Positions 1-8,164 of a stretch of 22,211 bases of DNA are shown here, one piece after another. The position numbers and the translations under genes are program-made. The notes under the pieces were generated by a model that saw only the letters and a program-made list of their open reading frames with translations, searched no databases and was not told the origin of the DNA. The stretch is from a virus. Location of the stretch: the IMG/VR virus record IMGVR_UViG_3300046048_000275, positions 1-22,211 of that record, one strand, 5' to 3'. The stretch's first letter is position 1; each line of letters opens with the position of its first letter.

Positions 1-321
1 GTTCCCTTGCGCAACCCTCCCGACGTGTGGCGCTCCTGGTGCCGAAGGAATCTTGCTCACAAGTTCCCCTATGGTCAGTTCTTCTTGGCCTGGGGGAACC
101 TTCAGCATCTGGCCTCTCTGTACGAGACTGATATCATCTGTGTTGACCACCATACTGATTCTCGAATCACGGATTGGAGCTTGGTTGGAGACGGAGATGC
201 ATCGAAGGCGGGATGGACGTTGATACAGACAGACCTTAGACCTCTGTACCTACTTCCGATTGTTAATGACCACTATGGGCCTCGTGTGAAATGGCAGCAC
301 CAGCATATACCACAGACCTGA
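1..321 (+). CDS. 3' end of an unrecognised phage gene (partial)
   Basis: The frame is open from the first base of the window to TGA at 319-321, giving 106 residues of a protein whose start lies upstream. The other two forward frames are closed well before this point. I do not recognise a family. The visible part is rich in Trp, Asp and His and contains VDHHTDSRITDW and WSLVGDGDAS. No membrane segment is seen. It overlaps the next gene by 31 bases, so the two are probably co-transcribed and translationally linked. A TTG at 7 could serve as a start but has no visible ribosome site, so a continuing gene is more likely. By position it may be a neck or tail component, but this is only inference from its neighbours. 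Confidence 0.55.
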   Translation, partial: VPLRNPPDVWRSWCRRNLAHKFPYGQFFLAWGNLQHLASLYETDIICVDHHTDSRITDWSLVGDGDASKAGWTLIQTDLRPLYLLPIVNDHYGPRVKWQHQHIPQT

Positions 322-2159
322 CAACGATCAATGTAGTCGATGTCGCAGGAGGTACCACTAACTGGACCGCGTTAGGAGGCGGTGCAGCGGGTCTGAACTC
401 AGAGACTGACTACTACATTCAAGGTGATGCCTGTCTGTCTAAGAATGGTTTCACAGCATCGACTCGTGGGATGATCTACAGCGCTGGTGCAACTACCATT
501 GCCGCAGGCGATGCTCTATTCATGTGGGTTCGACAAGCCAACAGAAACTTGTTGGATACTATATCAGCAGGCGGTGGTCAGATAGTCATCGGTTCAAGCA
601 TAGCTAACTACGACCACTTCTATATAGATGGCTCTGATGTGGACGGCTCGGATCTTCTTTCCTGGGTCAACTACGCAGTTGATCCAACTCAGACTCCGTC
701 TACTACTACTGGTACCCCAACTGCGACTACCTTCTTCGGTTGCCTATGGAAGATTCTGGGGAGTGGTTCTCTGAAAGGCGCACCGAATGCCATTGATGTT
801 TTCCGTCACGGTCGAGAGATCCAATGTACTAATGGCGATGTAACTAACGGTTATGCTACGTTTCTGGGTGCAGGAACATTCGATGCGAATACCACCCGAC
901 GTTGGGGTCTGTTGACTCCAGTCGCCGGCGGGTTCCAGTTCCATGGTTGCTTCGTCATGGGCACTACTGGGACGGCCGTTGACTTCCGCGACTCCAACCG
1001 GAATATTATTGTCCTCAACGACATTTTCTTACCGACTGGCTTCAACGAGTTTGAGATACGGAATGCTAGTTCTAATGTAGAGTGGACCGGCATTACCATT
1101 CAACATCTGGGTACCAACTTCCCAGCGATACTGACTCTCAACGTAGGGACGTTTACCGGCGAGAACTGTCGCTTTTCTGGATGTGCCACAACTACTTTCA
1201 ATTCTGATGGCTCAAGCTCATGCATCAATAGCCAGTGGTCAAGTTCCGGACAGGTCATCCTCAATGAGGCTGATATTAGTGGTTCTTCCATTCTCACACC
1301 AACTGTTGCAGTTGACGAAGGAGCGGTCTATGATAATCGTACAACCTCCGGTGCCACGAGCATTAGTGAACTTGATAACTGTACTTTTAGTATTGGCGGC
1401 AATGCCCATCATGCTATTCGCTTTGGCTCAAACGTACTACACGACATCACGCTAACTGGAATCGAGTTCACGGGATTCTCAGCGACTAACGATGCGAACA
1501 ACTCAACTCTGCGTTTTGATGGCACGACGGGTTCGATCAACGTCAACCTCATTGATTGTACAGTAGATGGCAATCCAGCTACCACCTCGAACGTCGGCGT
1601 GGATGATGCTGCGGGTATTACAGTTACTCTCGTTGTCAATCCCGTTACGACCAAAGTCACTTGCATTGATGAAGTTGGAAACGCTGTAGCCAGCGCTCGA
1701 GTCTTCCTGGAAACGGCAGACAATGGCGGAGGCTCAGGATTCCCCTACCAGGCGAGCGTTTCAACGCTTACGCAAACGGGAGGAACAGCTACTCTGACTG
1801 CTTCTGTAGCGCATGGACTAGCGACTAATGACTATGTGGTCATACGTGGCGCAGGAGACGAGCTCTACAACAAAGTAGCTCAGATCACAGTAACTTCAAC
1901 CACTCAGTTTACCTACACAGTGGATGCTGGAGCTTCAGCCTCGGCAGGTGGAACTCCAGTATTCTCATACGTAGGTCTCTACGGAACGACAGCTACAACG
2001 GGAATTGTCCAGGCATCGAAGACTTGGCCAGCTTCTCAAAGCTTAACGGGTTGGGCTCGAAAGAGTACCTCTTCGCCGTACTATCGGCAGTCCTCTCTCT
2101 CTATCGCTGATGCGAGTGGAGGCTCTGATGTTACGGCTTTGATGATCCTAGACGAGTAG
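291..2159 (+). CDS. Beta-rich phage appendage/structural protein, beta-helix-like centre
   Basis: This gene encodes 622 residues and begins MAAPAYTTDLTTINVVD, an N terminus of the kind seen in phage structural proteins. The first 170 residues are small-residue rich. Residues about 170-450 are short beta-prone turns rich in Asn, Gly, Thr and Ser, with spaced Cys and Asn steps, as in parallel beta-helix fibres. Residues about 450-475 (VTCIDEVGNAVASARVF) resemble an Ig-like or carboxypeptidase-regulatory fold. Residues about 500-550 contain AHGLATNDYVVIRGA followed by TSTTQFTYTV, a small beta module common in phage virion proteins. The ATG at 291 has no good ribosome site, but the N terminus looks complete and the upstream gene overlaps it by 31 bases, so coupling is likely. 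The likely role is a virion surface appendage; host binding is possible but not shown. Confidence 0.72.
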   Translation: MAAPAYTTDLTTINVVDVAGGTTNWTALGGGAAGLNSETDYYIQGDACLSKNGFTASTRGMIYSAGATTIAAGDALFMWVRQANRNLLDTISAGGGQIVIGSSIANYDHFYIDGSDVDGSDLLSWVNYAVDPTQTPSTTTGTPTATTFFGCLWKILGSGSLKGAPNAIDVFRHGREIQCTNGDVTNGYATFLGAGTFDANTTRRWGLLTPVAGGFQFHGCFVMGTTGTAVDFRDSNRNIIVLNDIFLPTGFNEFEIRNASSNVEWTGITIQHLGTNFPAILTLNVGTFTGENCRFSGCATTTFNSDGSSSCINSQWSSSGQVILNEADISGSSILTPTVAVDEGAVYDNRTTSGATSISELDNCTFSIGGNAHHAIRFGSNVLHDITLTGIEFTGFSATNDANNSTLRFDGTTGSINVNLIDCTVDGNPATTSNVGVDDAAGITVTLVVNPVTTKVTCIDEVGNAVASARVFLETADNGGGSGFPYQASVSTLTQTGGTATLTASVAHGLATNDYVVIRGAGDELYNKVAQITVTSTTQFTYTVDAGASASAGGTPVFSYVGLYGTTATTGIVQASKTWPASQSLTGWARKSTSSPYYRQSSLSIADASGGSDVTALMILDE

Positions 2160-2162
2160 GAG
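2158..2162 (+). promoter_or_regulatory. Ribosome binding site overlapping a stop codon
   Basis: AGGAG begins inside the TAG stop (2157-2159) of the upstream appendage gene. It sits 7 bases before the ATG at 2170, so ribosomes ending on the first gene are well placed to re-initiate. Confidence 0.65.
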
Positions 2163-2169
2163 AAGAAGA

Positions 2170-2508
2170 ATGTCTAGCATTGGAAGTACGACTGAAGACA
2201 TAGACGGTGTACCGATTGATCGGGGACCGAAAGAAGAGCGGGCGATGACTGAGGCTGAGCTTCGAGGAGCAATGCAAGATGTAGCCAAAGCCAAGATGTC
2301 CATCGGAGAAATGGCAACGACTAAAGGCCTGATGAATGAGATGAAGATTCTTCGTGCCTTGGTCGATGATGTTTGCAATCAGAACAACAAGCTCGTCGGA
2401 ATGGTGATGACCCTGGAGCAGAAGTTCGAGAACTACCAGAAACAGCGCGCCATTGAGCTTCAGTCCTGGTTGGCTAAAGGTGGGAGCACTACGCCTGAGG
2501 ATAACTGA
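2170..2508 (+). CDS. Small coiled-coil protein, unknown role
   Basis: This encodes 112 residues, mostly charged and helical. Residues about 25-100 show heptad-like spacing of Leu, Met and Ile (for example MKILRALVDDVCNQNNKLVG and MVMTLEQKFENYQKQR), which suggests a coiled coil. The N-terminal 20 residues and the C-terminal GGSTTPEDN look disordered. No signal peptide or membrane segment is present. It lies between a large appendage gene and a structural gene with a TGATG overlap downstream, so a role as an assembly chaperone or minor virion linker is possible. I do not recognise a named family. Confidence 0.7.
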   Translation: MSSIGSTTEDIDGVPIDRGPKEERAMTEAELRGAMQDVAKAKMSIGEMATTKGLMNEMKILRALVDDVCNQNNKLVGMVMTLEQKFENYQKQRAIELQSWLAKGGSTTPEDN

Positions 2509-3047
2509 TGGCACTGTCACTCGATCCAGCAACGCGGCTTATCACGGTACCTCAAGCCGATCTGACTTTTGTCTCGGGGACTTTGTATTCCCTAGACACG
2601 GATCAGTTTCGGAAGGACGTGATGACGCTGCTGGCCAGCGAGCCCTATATCTGGATGCCCGATGCCTACATTCATAATACCGAAGTAACGGTAGCGGGTA
2701 CGACATTTGCAAGAACGCTGGAGTTCATCAATGGCTACAGCGTCCAATTTGAATTCACGGGAAGTCAGTACAGCGTGAGACTGGAAGGCAGCAACAACAA
2801 TATCTTCGACGTGGAGAATGGAATTCTTGTACCCACATCATTGGTGACTGTCATTCCCACTAACTCTGCGGGTCTGATTCTCAATGCACAATCAAGTCTG
2901 CAGCCCGGTGATATTACTGATATTGCTGATGCTGTCTGGGATGAGGCAGCAGCTGACCACACCACAGCCGGAACATTCGGACAACTTATGAGCAAGTTCC
3001 TGACTGTCGGGAAGTGGCTCGGATTACGAGGAGGCCCTGGCAAGTAA
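2508..3047 (+). CDS. Phage structural protein, neck/tail region
   Basis: The protein has 179 residues and starts in a TGATG overlap with the gene before it. Its N-terminal part includes YSLDTDQFRKDVMTLLASEP and EVTVAGTTFARTLEFINGYS, a beta-rich pattern met in minor structural proteins of tailed phages. Near the C terminus is DITDIADAVWDEAAADHTTAGTFG, a helical motif that recurs in phage tail and neck proteins and may mediate assembly. No membrane segment is present. It directly precedes the adaptor-like gene, so it probably belongs to the same neck or tail assembly. The exact function is unknown; the phage structural assignment rests on motif resemblance and position. Confidence 0.72.
   Translation: MALSLDPATRLITVPQADLTFVSGTLYSLDTDQFRKDVMTLLASEPYIWMPDAYIHNTEVTVAGTTFARTLEFINGYSVQFEFTGSQYSVRLEGSNNNIFDVENGILVPTSLVTVIPTNSAGLILNAQSSLQPGDITDIADAVWDEAAADHTTAGTFGQLMSKFLTVGKWLGLRGGPGK
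3028..3034 (+). promoter_or_regulatory. Ribosome binding site that fixes the adaptor start
   Basis: GAGGAGG lies 12 bases before the ATG at 3047. It falls after the upstream in-frame ATG at 3014, which therefore cannot use it. This favours the TAATG-overlap start at 3047. Confidence 0.6.
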
Positions 3048-4102
3048 TGGCTACGAGCGGAACAGTATCAACGACGGTCTTCAATACGCGGAAAGTTATC
3101 GACCACGCTTTCCGACGGGCGGGAATACCACCTCAGGCAATTGCTGGAGAGAATTTGCAGGTAGCTTTGGACCTGCTTTATCTCGATCTGTCAGCTTTGG
3201 CTAATGACGGCATTCCACTGTGGACGATCACTCCCCTTCTTCTTCCGATGTATGAGCGGGTTGCTACCATTCAGACTCCGGTAGGAACAGAAAGGGTCTA
3301 TGACGTCAATCTTCGTACAGCTCAAAGGCTGACTGGGGATGCTAACAGCAGCGAGGGAATAGCAGCTGATGCCTTCGATGGGGATTTGGAAACAGCTTGT
3401 ACTCAGGTGTCGGCAGCTGGGTACATTCAAACTATGCTTAATTCTGCTGCTACTGTGCCTATTTTTGGCATTCTTCCCAATGCCTCTGGCACGTGGGACA
3501 TCTCAATGCAGTACTCCGACGACGGAATTGCTTGGACCACTCTTTGGACCGAGTCCGCATTGGATGTTGTAGCTGGCGAATGGTATTGGAGAGATGTTGA
3601 AGGGGTCCCCGAGAAGCAGTATTGGAGACTTCAAGCTAACGGTCTTACGGTTTTGGACGTTACAGAGCTTGTCTTTCAGAACGTACCCTCGGAAATTCCG
3701 ATGTATCAGCTCAACAGAGGCGACTATAACAACCTTCCTAACAAGGATCGGACAGGAAGACCCACTCAATACTGGTTCAATCGCACGAGACAACAGCCTG
3801 AGATTGTTCTATGGCCTTCTCCTGAGCTCCAATTCACGTTCAATCAGGTCACGGGTTACGCTCAAAGAGCCATCCAGGACGTAGGAACGATGCAGCAAGA
3901 GCTCGAAGTACCTCAACGTTGGTACATGGCCATCGTTTTGAAGCTCGCGCAGCAGTTGGTGAGAGAAATTCGAGAAGCTGAAGTCGCTAGAACTCCCGAT
4001 ATTGACGCCCAAGCAGCTTTTGAACTGAGAAAGGCTTGGGGAAATGAAGGAGATGGCTCCGATGCCTTCTTCCGGGTCAACATTTCGCCTTACACGAGGT
4101 AA
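3047..4102 (+). CDS. Neck/head-tail adaptor-like protein with an inserted discoidin-like domain
   Basis: The protein has 351 residues from the ATG at 3047, which overlaps the previous stop (TAATG) and follows GAGGAGG; an ATG 33 bases earlier is less likely. Residues 11-95 (VFNTRKVIDHAFRRAGIP, LLYLDLSALANDGIPLWTI) and 215-335 (YNNLPNKDRTGRPTQYWFNR, EIVLWPSPE, then long helices) resemble the gp4-like adaptor or stopper proteins of podoviruses that join portal to tail. Residues about 99-210 interrupt this fold and look like a galactose-binding/discoidin (F5/8 type C) beta-sandwich: AFDGDLETACTQ, SMQYSDDGIAWTTLW, EWYWRDVEG and YWRLQANG. The insert could decorate the neck and bind sugar or another virion protein. 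The adaptor call is moderately firm; the domain call rests on motifs only. Confidence 0.72.
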   Translation: MATSGTVSTTVFNTRKVIDHAFRRAGIPPQAIAGENLQVALDLLYLDLSALANDGIPLWTITPLLLPMYERVATIQTPVGTERVYDVNLRTAQRLTGDANSSEGIAADAFDGDLETACTQVSAAGYIQTMLNSAATVPIFGILPNASGTWDISMQYSDDGIAWTTLWTESALDVVAGEWYWRDVEGVPEKQYWRLQANGLTVLDVTELVFQNVPSEIPMYQLNRGDYNNLPNKDRTGRPTQYWFNRTRQQPEIVLWPSPELQFTFNQVTGYAQRAIQDVGTMQQELEVPQRWYMAIVLKLAQQLVREIREAEVARTPDIDAQAAFELRKAWGNEGDGSDAFFRVNISPYTR

Positions 4103-4104
4103 CC

Positions 4105-4476
4105 ATGCCGAAGTTTCTTGACACAACCGGGCGAAGCACGTATGGAATTGGTCTCTGTGACCGATGCAATCGCAAGTTTCCTTTGGAAGAGCTCTTTTCG
4201 GATCCAAATAGTCCGGGTCTGAAGGTCTGTTCCGATGATTTGGACGAGTATGACCCCTATCGACTTCCGAGTCGAAAGACCGAAGACGTTACTCTCCGAT
4301 TCACCCGTCCGGATATTCCGGTTACGGACATCTTACAGACCGGATGGAACCCTGAGTATAGCTTGATTGGAGCAAGATATACTGGCGGTCCCGTCACCAC
4401 TGGGCCTCGGATTACGGAAGATGGATCAATCAGGGTCATGGAAGACCCTTACCGCCAGAATGTAGACATAGGATAA
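4105..4476 (+). CDS. Small Cys-containing phage protein, possible zinc-binding
   Basis: This encodes 123 residues. The N-terminal third contains CDRCNRKFPLEEL (Cys18 and Cys21) and then GLKVCSDDLDEYDPYRLP (Cys42). The pattern recalls a short zinc-knuckle family found next to neck genes in podoviruses. Only three cysteines are present and no His is near, so zinc binding would need an Asp or a water as the fourth ligand, or could be lost. The rest is polar, with ITEDGSIRVMEDPYR at the end. It begins two bases after the adaptor gene and is followed four bases later by the tail fibre gene, so it is probably made with them. Its role in the virion is not known. Confidence 0.7.
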   Translation: MPKFLDTTGRSTYGIGLCDRCNRKFPLEELFSDPNSPGLKVCSDDLDEYDPYRLPSRKTEDVTLRFTRPDIPVTDILQTGWNPEYSLIGARYTGGPVTTGPRITEDGSIRVMEDPYRQNVDIG

Positions 4477-4480
4477 CGCA

Positions 4481-7400
4481 ATGACCATCAAACTCTCTGA
4501 ATTAGCCATAGGGCAACCACTGACAGGTGATGAGTTAGTCGAGATTGTCCAAGACGGGCAGAGTCGACGGACTACCATCGCACAGATTCAGGCCCCGCCT
4601 CAGCTTCAGGCAACCTATGTCACGATGACAGCCAACCCCGATCTGCCAAATGAGCGGATCTTGACTATGGGTACTGGACTTCAGCTGGCTGATGGCGGAG
4701 CAGGAGGAGCGGTAACTCTATCGGCAACAACGCTGCTGACTGAGCCTCAGATTCTCTACGATGGAGCCAGTAACCCTGTTCTTCAAACGGGAACGGGCGC
4801 CGTACAGATCTTTGAGCCTGGAGATACCGACTATCTAAGCATCACTTACTCGGGAACTAGCGTAGTTTTCTCCACGTTTGATCCGGCTCACACCATTGAC
4901 ATCGCTTCTACCGATCTTACGGTTACCGGGGGTGATATCATCCTGGATACCGGTAGCATCGTGCTGGGTACTGGTTCGATCTCGGCTGGCGCTGGACTAC
5001 TCGTCCCTTATGAGATACCAATCCAGTGGGAAGATGCGACACCGACAGCTTACGACATGCTTGTCTTTGCGGGTTTCGTTCCGGGTGATGCTCCAGTTCC
5101 TGACCCGAATCTTGGTAATGTCTCTTTGCTTGTCACTGGCGAGACGGCTTTGAATTTCACTGGCAGCTTTAGCGCGGACATTGGTGGTGTAGGCTGGACC
5201 TATACCGGCGGCGATCCGTTCAGTGGTGCTGAGCTCGGCTACGTAACTACCAGCAATTTCAAGAATGGTCTTAGGTCGATTTTCTGCAAAGGTGAGACCG
5301 GCGCTACGTTCGAGGGCTTCGTCGGCCCTGCGCAAAACTCTACCGAAGCGGCCGTCTTTTTCCCGATTGGACTCGAGGAATTCACAATCGAGTTCTGGCT
5401 TGATCCGAGCACGGAATACAAAGGTCTGAATCCAGACGGCCGGTGGAGCAACAACTTTCCGGTGCTCTCGTCGTATAACACGCAGAGTCCAAGCGCGCAG
5501 TCAATCGAGATGGACATTGAGCCTAGGGGTTGGTTCAACCTCCTTGTCCCGATTTCTACTGGCCGTGTCGTCGTTCTTGCTCAGGTCGATCATGGACAGG
5601 GCTATACCAGTACGACCTGGATGAACGAAAGCTGGCATCACTTCGCGTTTACCCGCGAATCAGATGGCGAGTTCAGGGCGTACTTTGATGGCGTCTTGCG
5701 GGCTATTACAGGCTTTGGCCTGCAGCCAAGTCAGGCAACCTTACCGCTCGTGCAGCCAAGCAACGCACAAACCGTCAACATCGGCTGTAAGCAGCGAAAC
5801 GGTTCGGTTCCTGATGGCCAAGGTGCTGCCGCATATATTGACGACTTCCGCATCACAAAAGGCGTTGCTCGTTACCTGCAGGGTGGTGGAACCGTCGGCA
5901 CGACTGTTTTCACGCCACCTGGAGCACCCGATGGCACCGCGAAGACTAATCAGTTTATTGTCGGCGATCCGGGTTATGAGGTTCTCCTCGATGGTTTGGT
6001 AGTCACAAGCAATGCTGACGTTTATGCACCCAGAGTCGTTAGCGGAGATCCGGGAACTGAAGGTGACGGCATTTCTCTCGACGGTACGACTTATTTTAGT
6101 TCGTCCAAGGTCTCAGATATTGGCGGAACAAATCTGGCGCAGTTCATCCTGCATCGGCACTCAACGACTATTGCTCCGGTAATCTTATCTGCTCGGTCTA
6201 ATAGCGATACCAGTGCACACACATTGGTAACTGATGGCCAGTCGCTACTGTGGATGATTGGCGCCGGATGGGATGGTGTCGCTTATCAGCGCTCAGCCGA
6301 GATTGAATTTGAAGTTGACGGCGTGGCAGCAGCTGATGACATGCCGGGTCGGATCATCCTGTCGACAACGCCGGGTGGAACAAAGGTTCCCGTCGAGCGG
6401 CTACGGGTCTCGAGCGAGGGCGGCCTGTATCTCAGCGAGATAGGTACCGCCGATGCAGACCTTGCGGGTAAGGGTCAGGTCTGGGTCCGCAACGACACCC
6501 CGAATGCGCTCATGTTTACGGACGATGCGGGCACCGACTTTGTGATCGGTGGCGCCGGCGTGACTCCGTTACTACCTACCGCGACGCCAGTTGGCAGATG
6601 GACATACGACGCCACAAGCCAAACGATGAGCAACCCCGGCTCAGGGTTCATTCGGTTCAACAACGTCACGCTGACATCCTCGAACGTCATGGCGATTCAC
6701 TACATCGACGCCGATGGTCTCGATTGGGAGCAGCACATACTCGATGCGTGGGGCGGCACGGCGACTGGCATCCTGGTTCGGATGAGCAAGGTCGGTGATC
6801 CGCAGACGTATGTTGTCTGGTCAATCAACAGTGACAACGATCAGCTTACCCACAACAACCCGTACATCAATCTCATCGCGTTCGAGGGCACTTGGGCCAA
6901 CGGGGACGAGATTTATATTGAGATTCAGACGCAGCCCTACGTCATGCGCCCGACAACGGATCACGGTATCTACTCGGCCAGCGCGATCCTATCCGGCCAG
7001 CCGCTCAATGGCCTGATACAGAGCGCGAGACTTCTGCACGATCCTGCTTTGTCGGCCTGCAATTTGGATTTTGTCCAAGGATCGACGTTCAGAATCTCGC
7101 ACAATTTCAGCAACACCGACATGTCCGGCAGCGCGATTTTTCAAGTACGATCCAGTAATCGTTTCGAGATTTATGGGTCCACGAATAGCCTGCCACGGCT
7201 CACCGTCACTGAGGGCGCGATCAGCATTGGTCACGCCAATGACAGCGTTGCTGGCAACGGTGCGCCTATGTTGCGTATGCACGAGCGCACGGATGCTGGC
7301 GCCGATGAGGCCGACTGGGGGCAAGTCTGGGTCAAGGGCAATACGCCGAATGTTCTGATGTTTACGGACGACACCGGCGTCGATCACAACCTGATTGACA

Positions 7401-8164
7401 TCGGTGCTGCGGCACAGACGATCTCTACCGGCTGGTCAACCACTACGGGTGGTTCAGTTACCCTAGCTGCAAACGCCGGAGTTTTCTATACGGAACAGAC
7501 GGCTGATGATGCCCCGGGTACTGGGCAGGGTCAGATCTGGGTCAAGGATAATACGGCTCAGGTTCTCTACTTCACTGACGATACGCTCAATGATTACTAC
7601 TTGGCTGGGCCAGATTTTGATTCAGATGGAGCCAATTTCACAGTAAGGCAGAACGTGCTAGTTCGAGGCGGTCATTACTTCCAAGTCTATGACGCGGGCG
7701 ATGACGACTTCCTGGATATTCTCCACACGGGAACAGTCTGTGAGATAACGACTGCAGGAACCGGGGTCGGATCGGTACCGATAAACTTCACAGACCTCAC
7801 CCTGCAAGAGTTCACGCTGCAGGATTTCAGTCTCAGTAAAGACGCACCCACAGTAGTCACTAACGCGGTAACGCTCACCTACGCCAACGGACCTGTCTTC
7901 GAAATAGATCTCGAGCCGGCTACTGGCACTGTCACGGTGACGCTGTCCGGTGGGCCGCTTACTGGTGAGTACGGTCAGATCACCGTCAAAGTACAGCAGG
8001 ATGGAACTGCTGCTAGGACGATCACCTGGGCTGGTGGTACATTCAGGTGGGCTGGCGGCACGGCACATCCTATGAACCCAACGCTCGATGGCTTCTCGAT
8101 CTTTACCTTCGAGAGTTGGGATGCCGGAACAACTTGGTATGGAAGCGGAGCGGACTACTCATAA
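4481..8164 (+). CDS. Tail fibre protein with LamG-like domain
   Basis: This is the largest gene here, encoding 1227 residues. The N terminus (LSELAIGQPLTGDELVEIVQ, then SRRTTIAQI) is of the type that anchors fibres to the virion. Residues about 210-480 form a LamG/concanavalin-like domain: FTIEFWLDP, WHHFAFTRESDGEFRAYFDG and YIDDFRITKGVARY are its signature strands. Three degenerate copies of GQVWVxxNTPNxLMFTDD follow at residues 665-682, 947-964 and 1017-1034; such motifs punctuate beta-rich fibre shafts. The C terminus (TVTLSGG, ITVKVQQDGTAARTITW, ending GTTWYGSGADYS) resembles fibre tips. Bases from about 5040 to 7420 look more GCGC-rich than the flanks, suggesting domain exchange. The LamG domain probably binds host glycans. 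The fibre call is firm; the ligand is inferred. Confidence 0.85.
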   Translation: MTIKLSELAIGQPLTGDELVEIVQDGQSRRTTIAQIQAPPQLQATYVTMTANPDLPNERILTMGTGLQLADGGAGGAVTLSATTLLTEPQILYDGASNPVLQTGTGAVQIFEPGDTDYLSITYSGTSVVFSTFDPAHTIDIASTDLTVTGGDIILDTGSIVLGTGSISAGAGLLVPYEIPIQWEDATPTAYDMLVFAGFVPGDAPVPDPNLGNVSLLVTGETALNFTGSFSADIGGVGWTYTGGDPFSGAELGYVTTSNFKNGLRSIFCKGETGATFEGFVGPAQNSTEAAVFFPIGLEEFTIEFWLDPSTEYKGLNPDGRWSNNFPVLSSYNTQSPSAQSIEMDIEPRGWFNLLVPISTGRVVVLAQVDHGQGYTSTTWMNESWHHFAFTRESDGEFRAYFDGVLRAITGFGLQPSQATLPLVQPSNAQTVNIGCKQRNGSVPDGQGAAAYIDDFRITKGVARYLQGGGTVGTTVFTPPGAPDGTAKTNQFIVGDPGYEVLLDGLVVTSNADVYAPRVVSGDPGTEGDGISLDGTTYFSSSKVSDIGGTNLAQFILHRHSTTIAPVILSARSNSDTSAHTLVTDGQSLLWMIGAGWDGVAYQRSAEIEFEVDGVAAADDMPGRIILSTTPGGTKVPVERLRVSSEGGLYLSEIGTADADLAGKGQVWVRNDTPNALMFTDDAGTDFVIGGAGVTPLLPTATPVGRWTYDATSQTMSNPGSGFIRFNNVTLTSSNVMAIHYIDADGLDWEQHILDAWGGTATGILVRMSKVGDPQTYVVWSINSDNDQLTHNNPYINLIAFEGTWANGDEIYIEIQTQPYVMRPTTDHGIYSASAILSGQPLNGLIQSARLLHDPALSACNLDFVQGSTFRISHNFSNTDMSGSAIFQVRSSNRFEIYGSTNSLPRLTVTEGAISIGHANDSVAGNGAPMLRMHERTDAGADEADWGQVWVKGNTPNVLMFTDDTGVDHNLIDIGAAAQTISTGWSTTTGGSVTLAANAGVFYTEQTADDAPGTGQGQIWVKDNTAQVLYFTDDTLNDYYLAGPDFDSDGANFTVRQNVLVRGGHYFQVYDAGDDDFLDILHTGTVCEITTAGTGVGSVPINFTDLTLQEFTLQDFSLSKDAPTVVTNAVTLTYANGPVFEIDLEPATGTVTVTLSGGPLTGEYGQITVKVQQDGTAARTITWAGGTFRWAGGTAHPMNPTLDGFSIFTFESWDAGTTWYGSGADYS
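6473..6526 (+). repeat. Fibre repeat copy 1 (residues 665-682)
   Basis: This encodes GQVWVRNDTPNALMFTDD. At the DNA level it shares the run tgtttacggacga with copy 2, so these two copies are the closest pair. Confidence 0.75.
7319..7372 (+). repeat. Fibre repeat copy 2 (residues 947-964)
   Basis: This encodes GQVWVKGNTPNVLMFTDD, differing from copy 1 at four positions. It lies near the point where base composition returns to that of the rest of the window. Confidence 0.75.
7529..7582 (+). repeat. Fibre repeat copy 3 (residues 1017-1034)
   Basis: This encodes GQIWVKDNTAQVLYFTDD, the most diverged copy. Copies 2 and 3 are only 70 residues apart, whereas copies 1 and 2 are 282 apart, so the spacing is irregular and reflects inserted domains. 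Confidence 0.7.

Noticed and set aside
8047-8163. Earlier start extending the gene after the tail fibre by 39 residues
   Set aside because: The extension overlaps the conserved fibre C terminus. The ATG at 8164 in TAATG is the standard junction type in this window.
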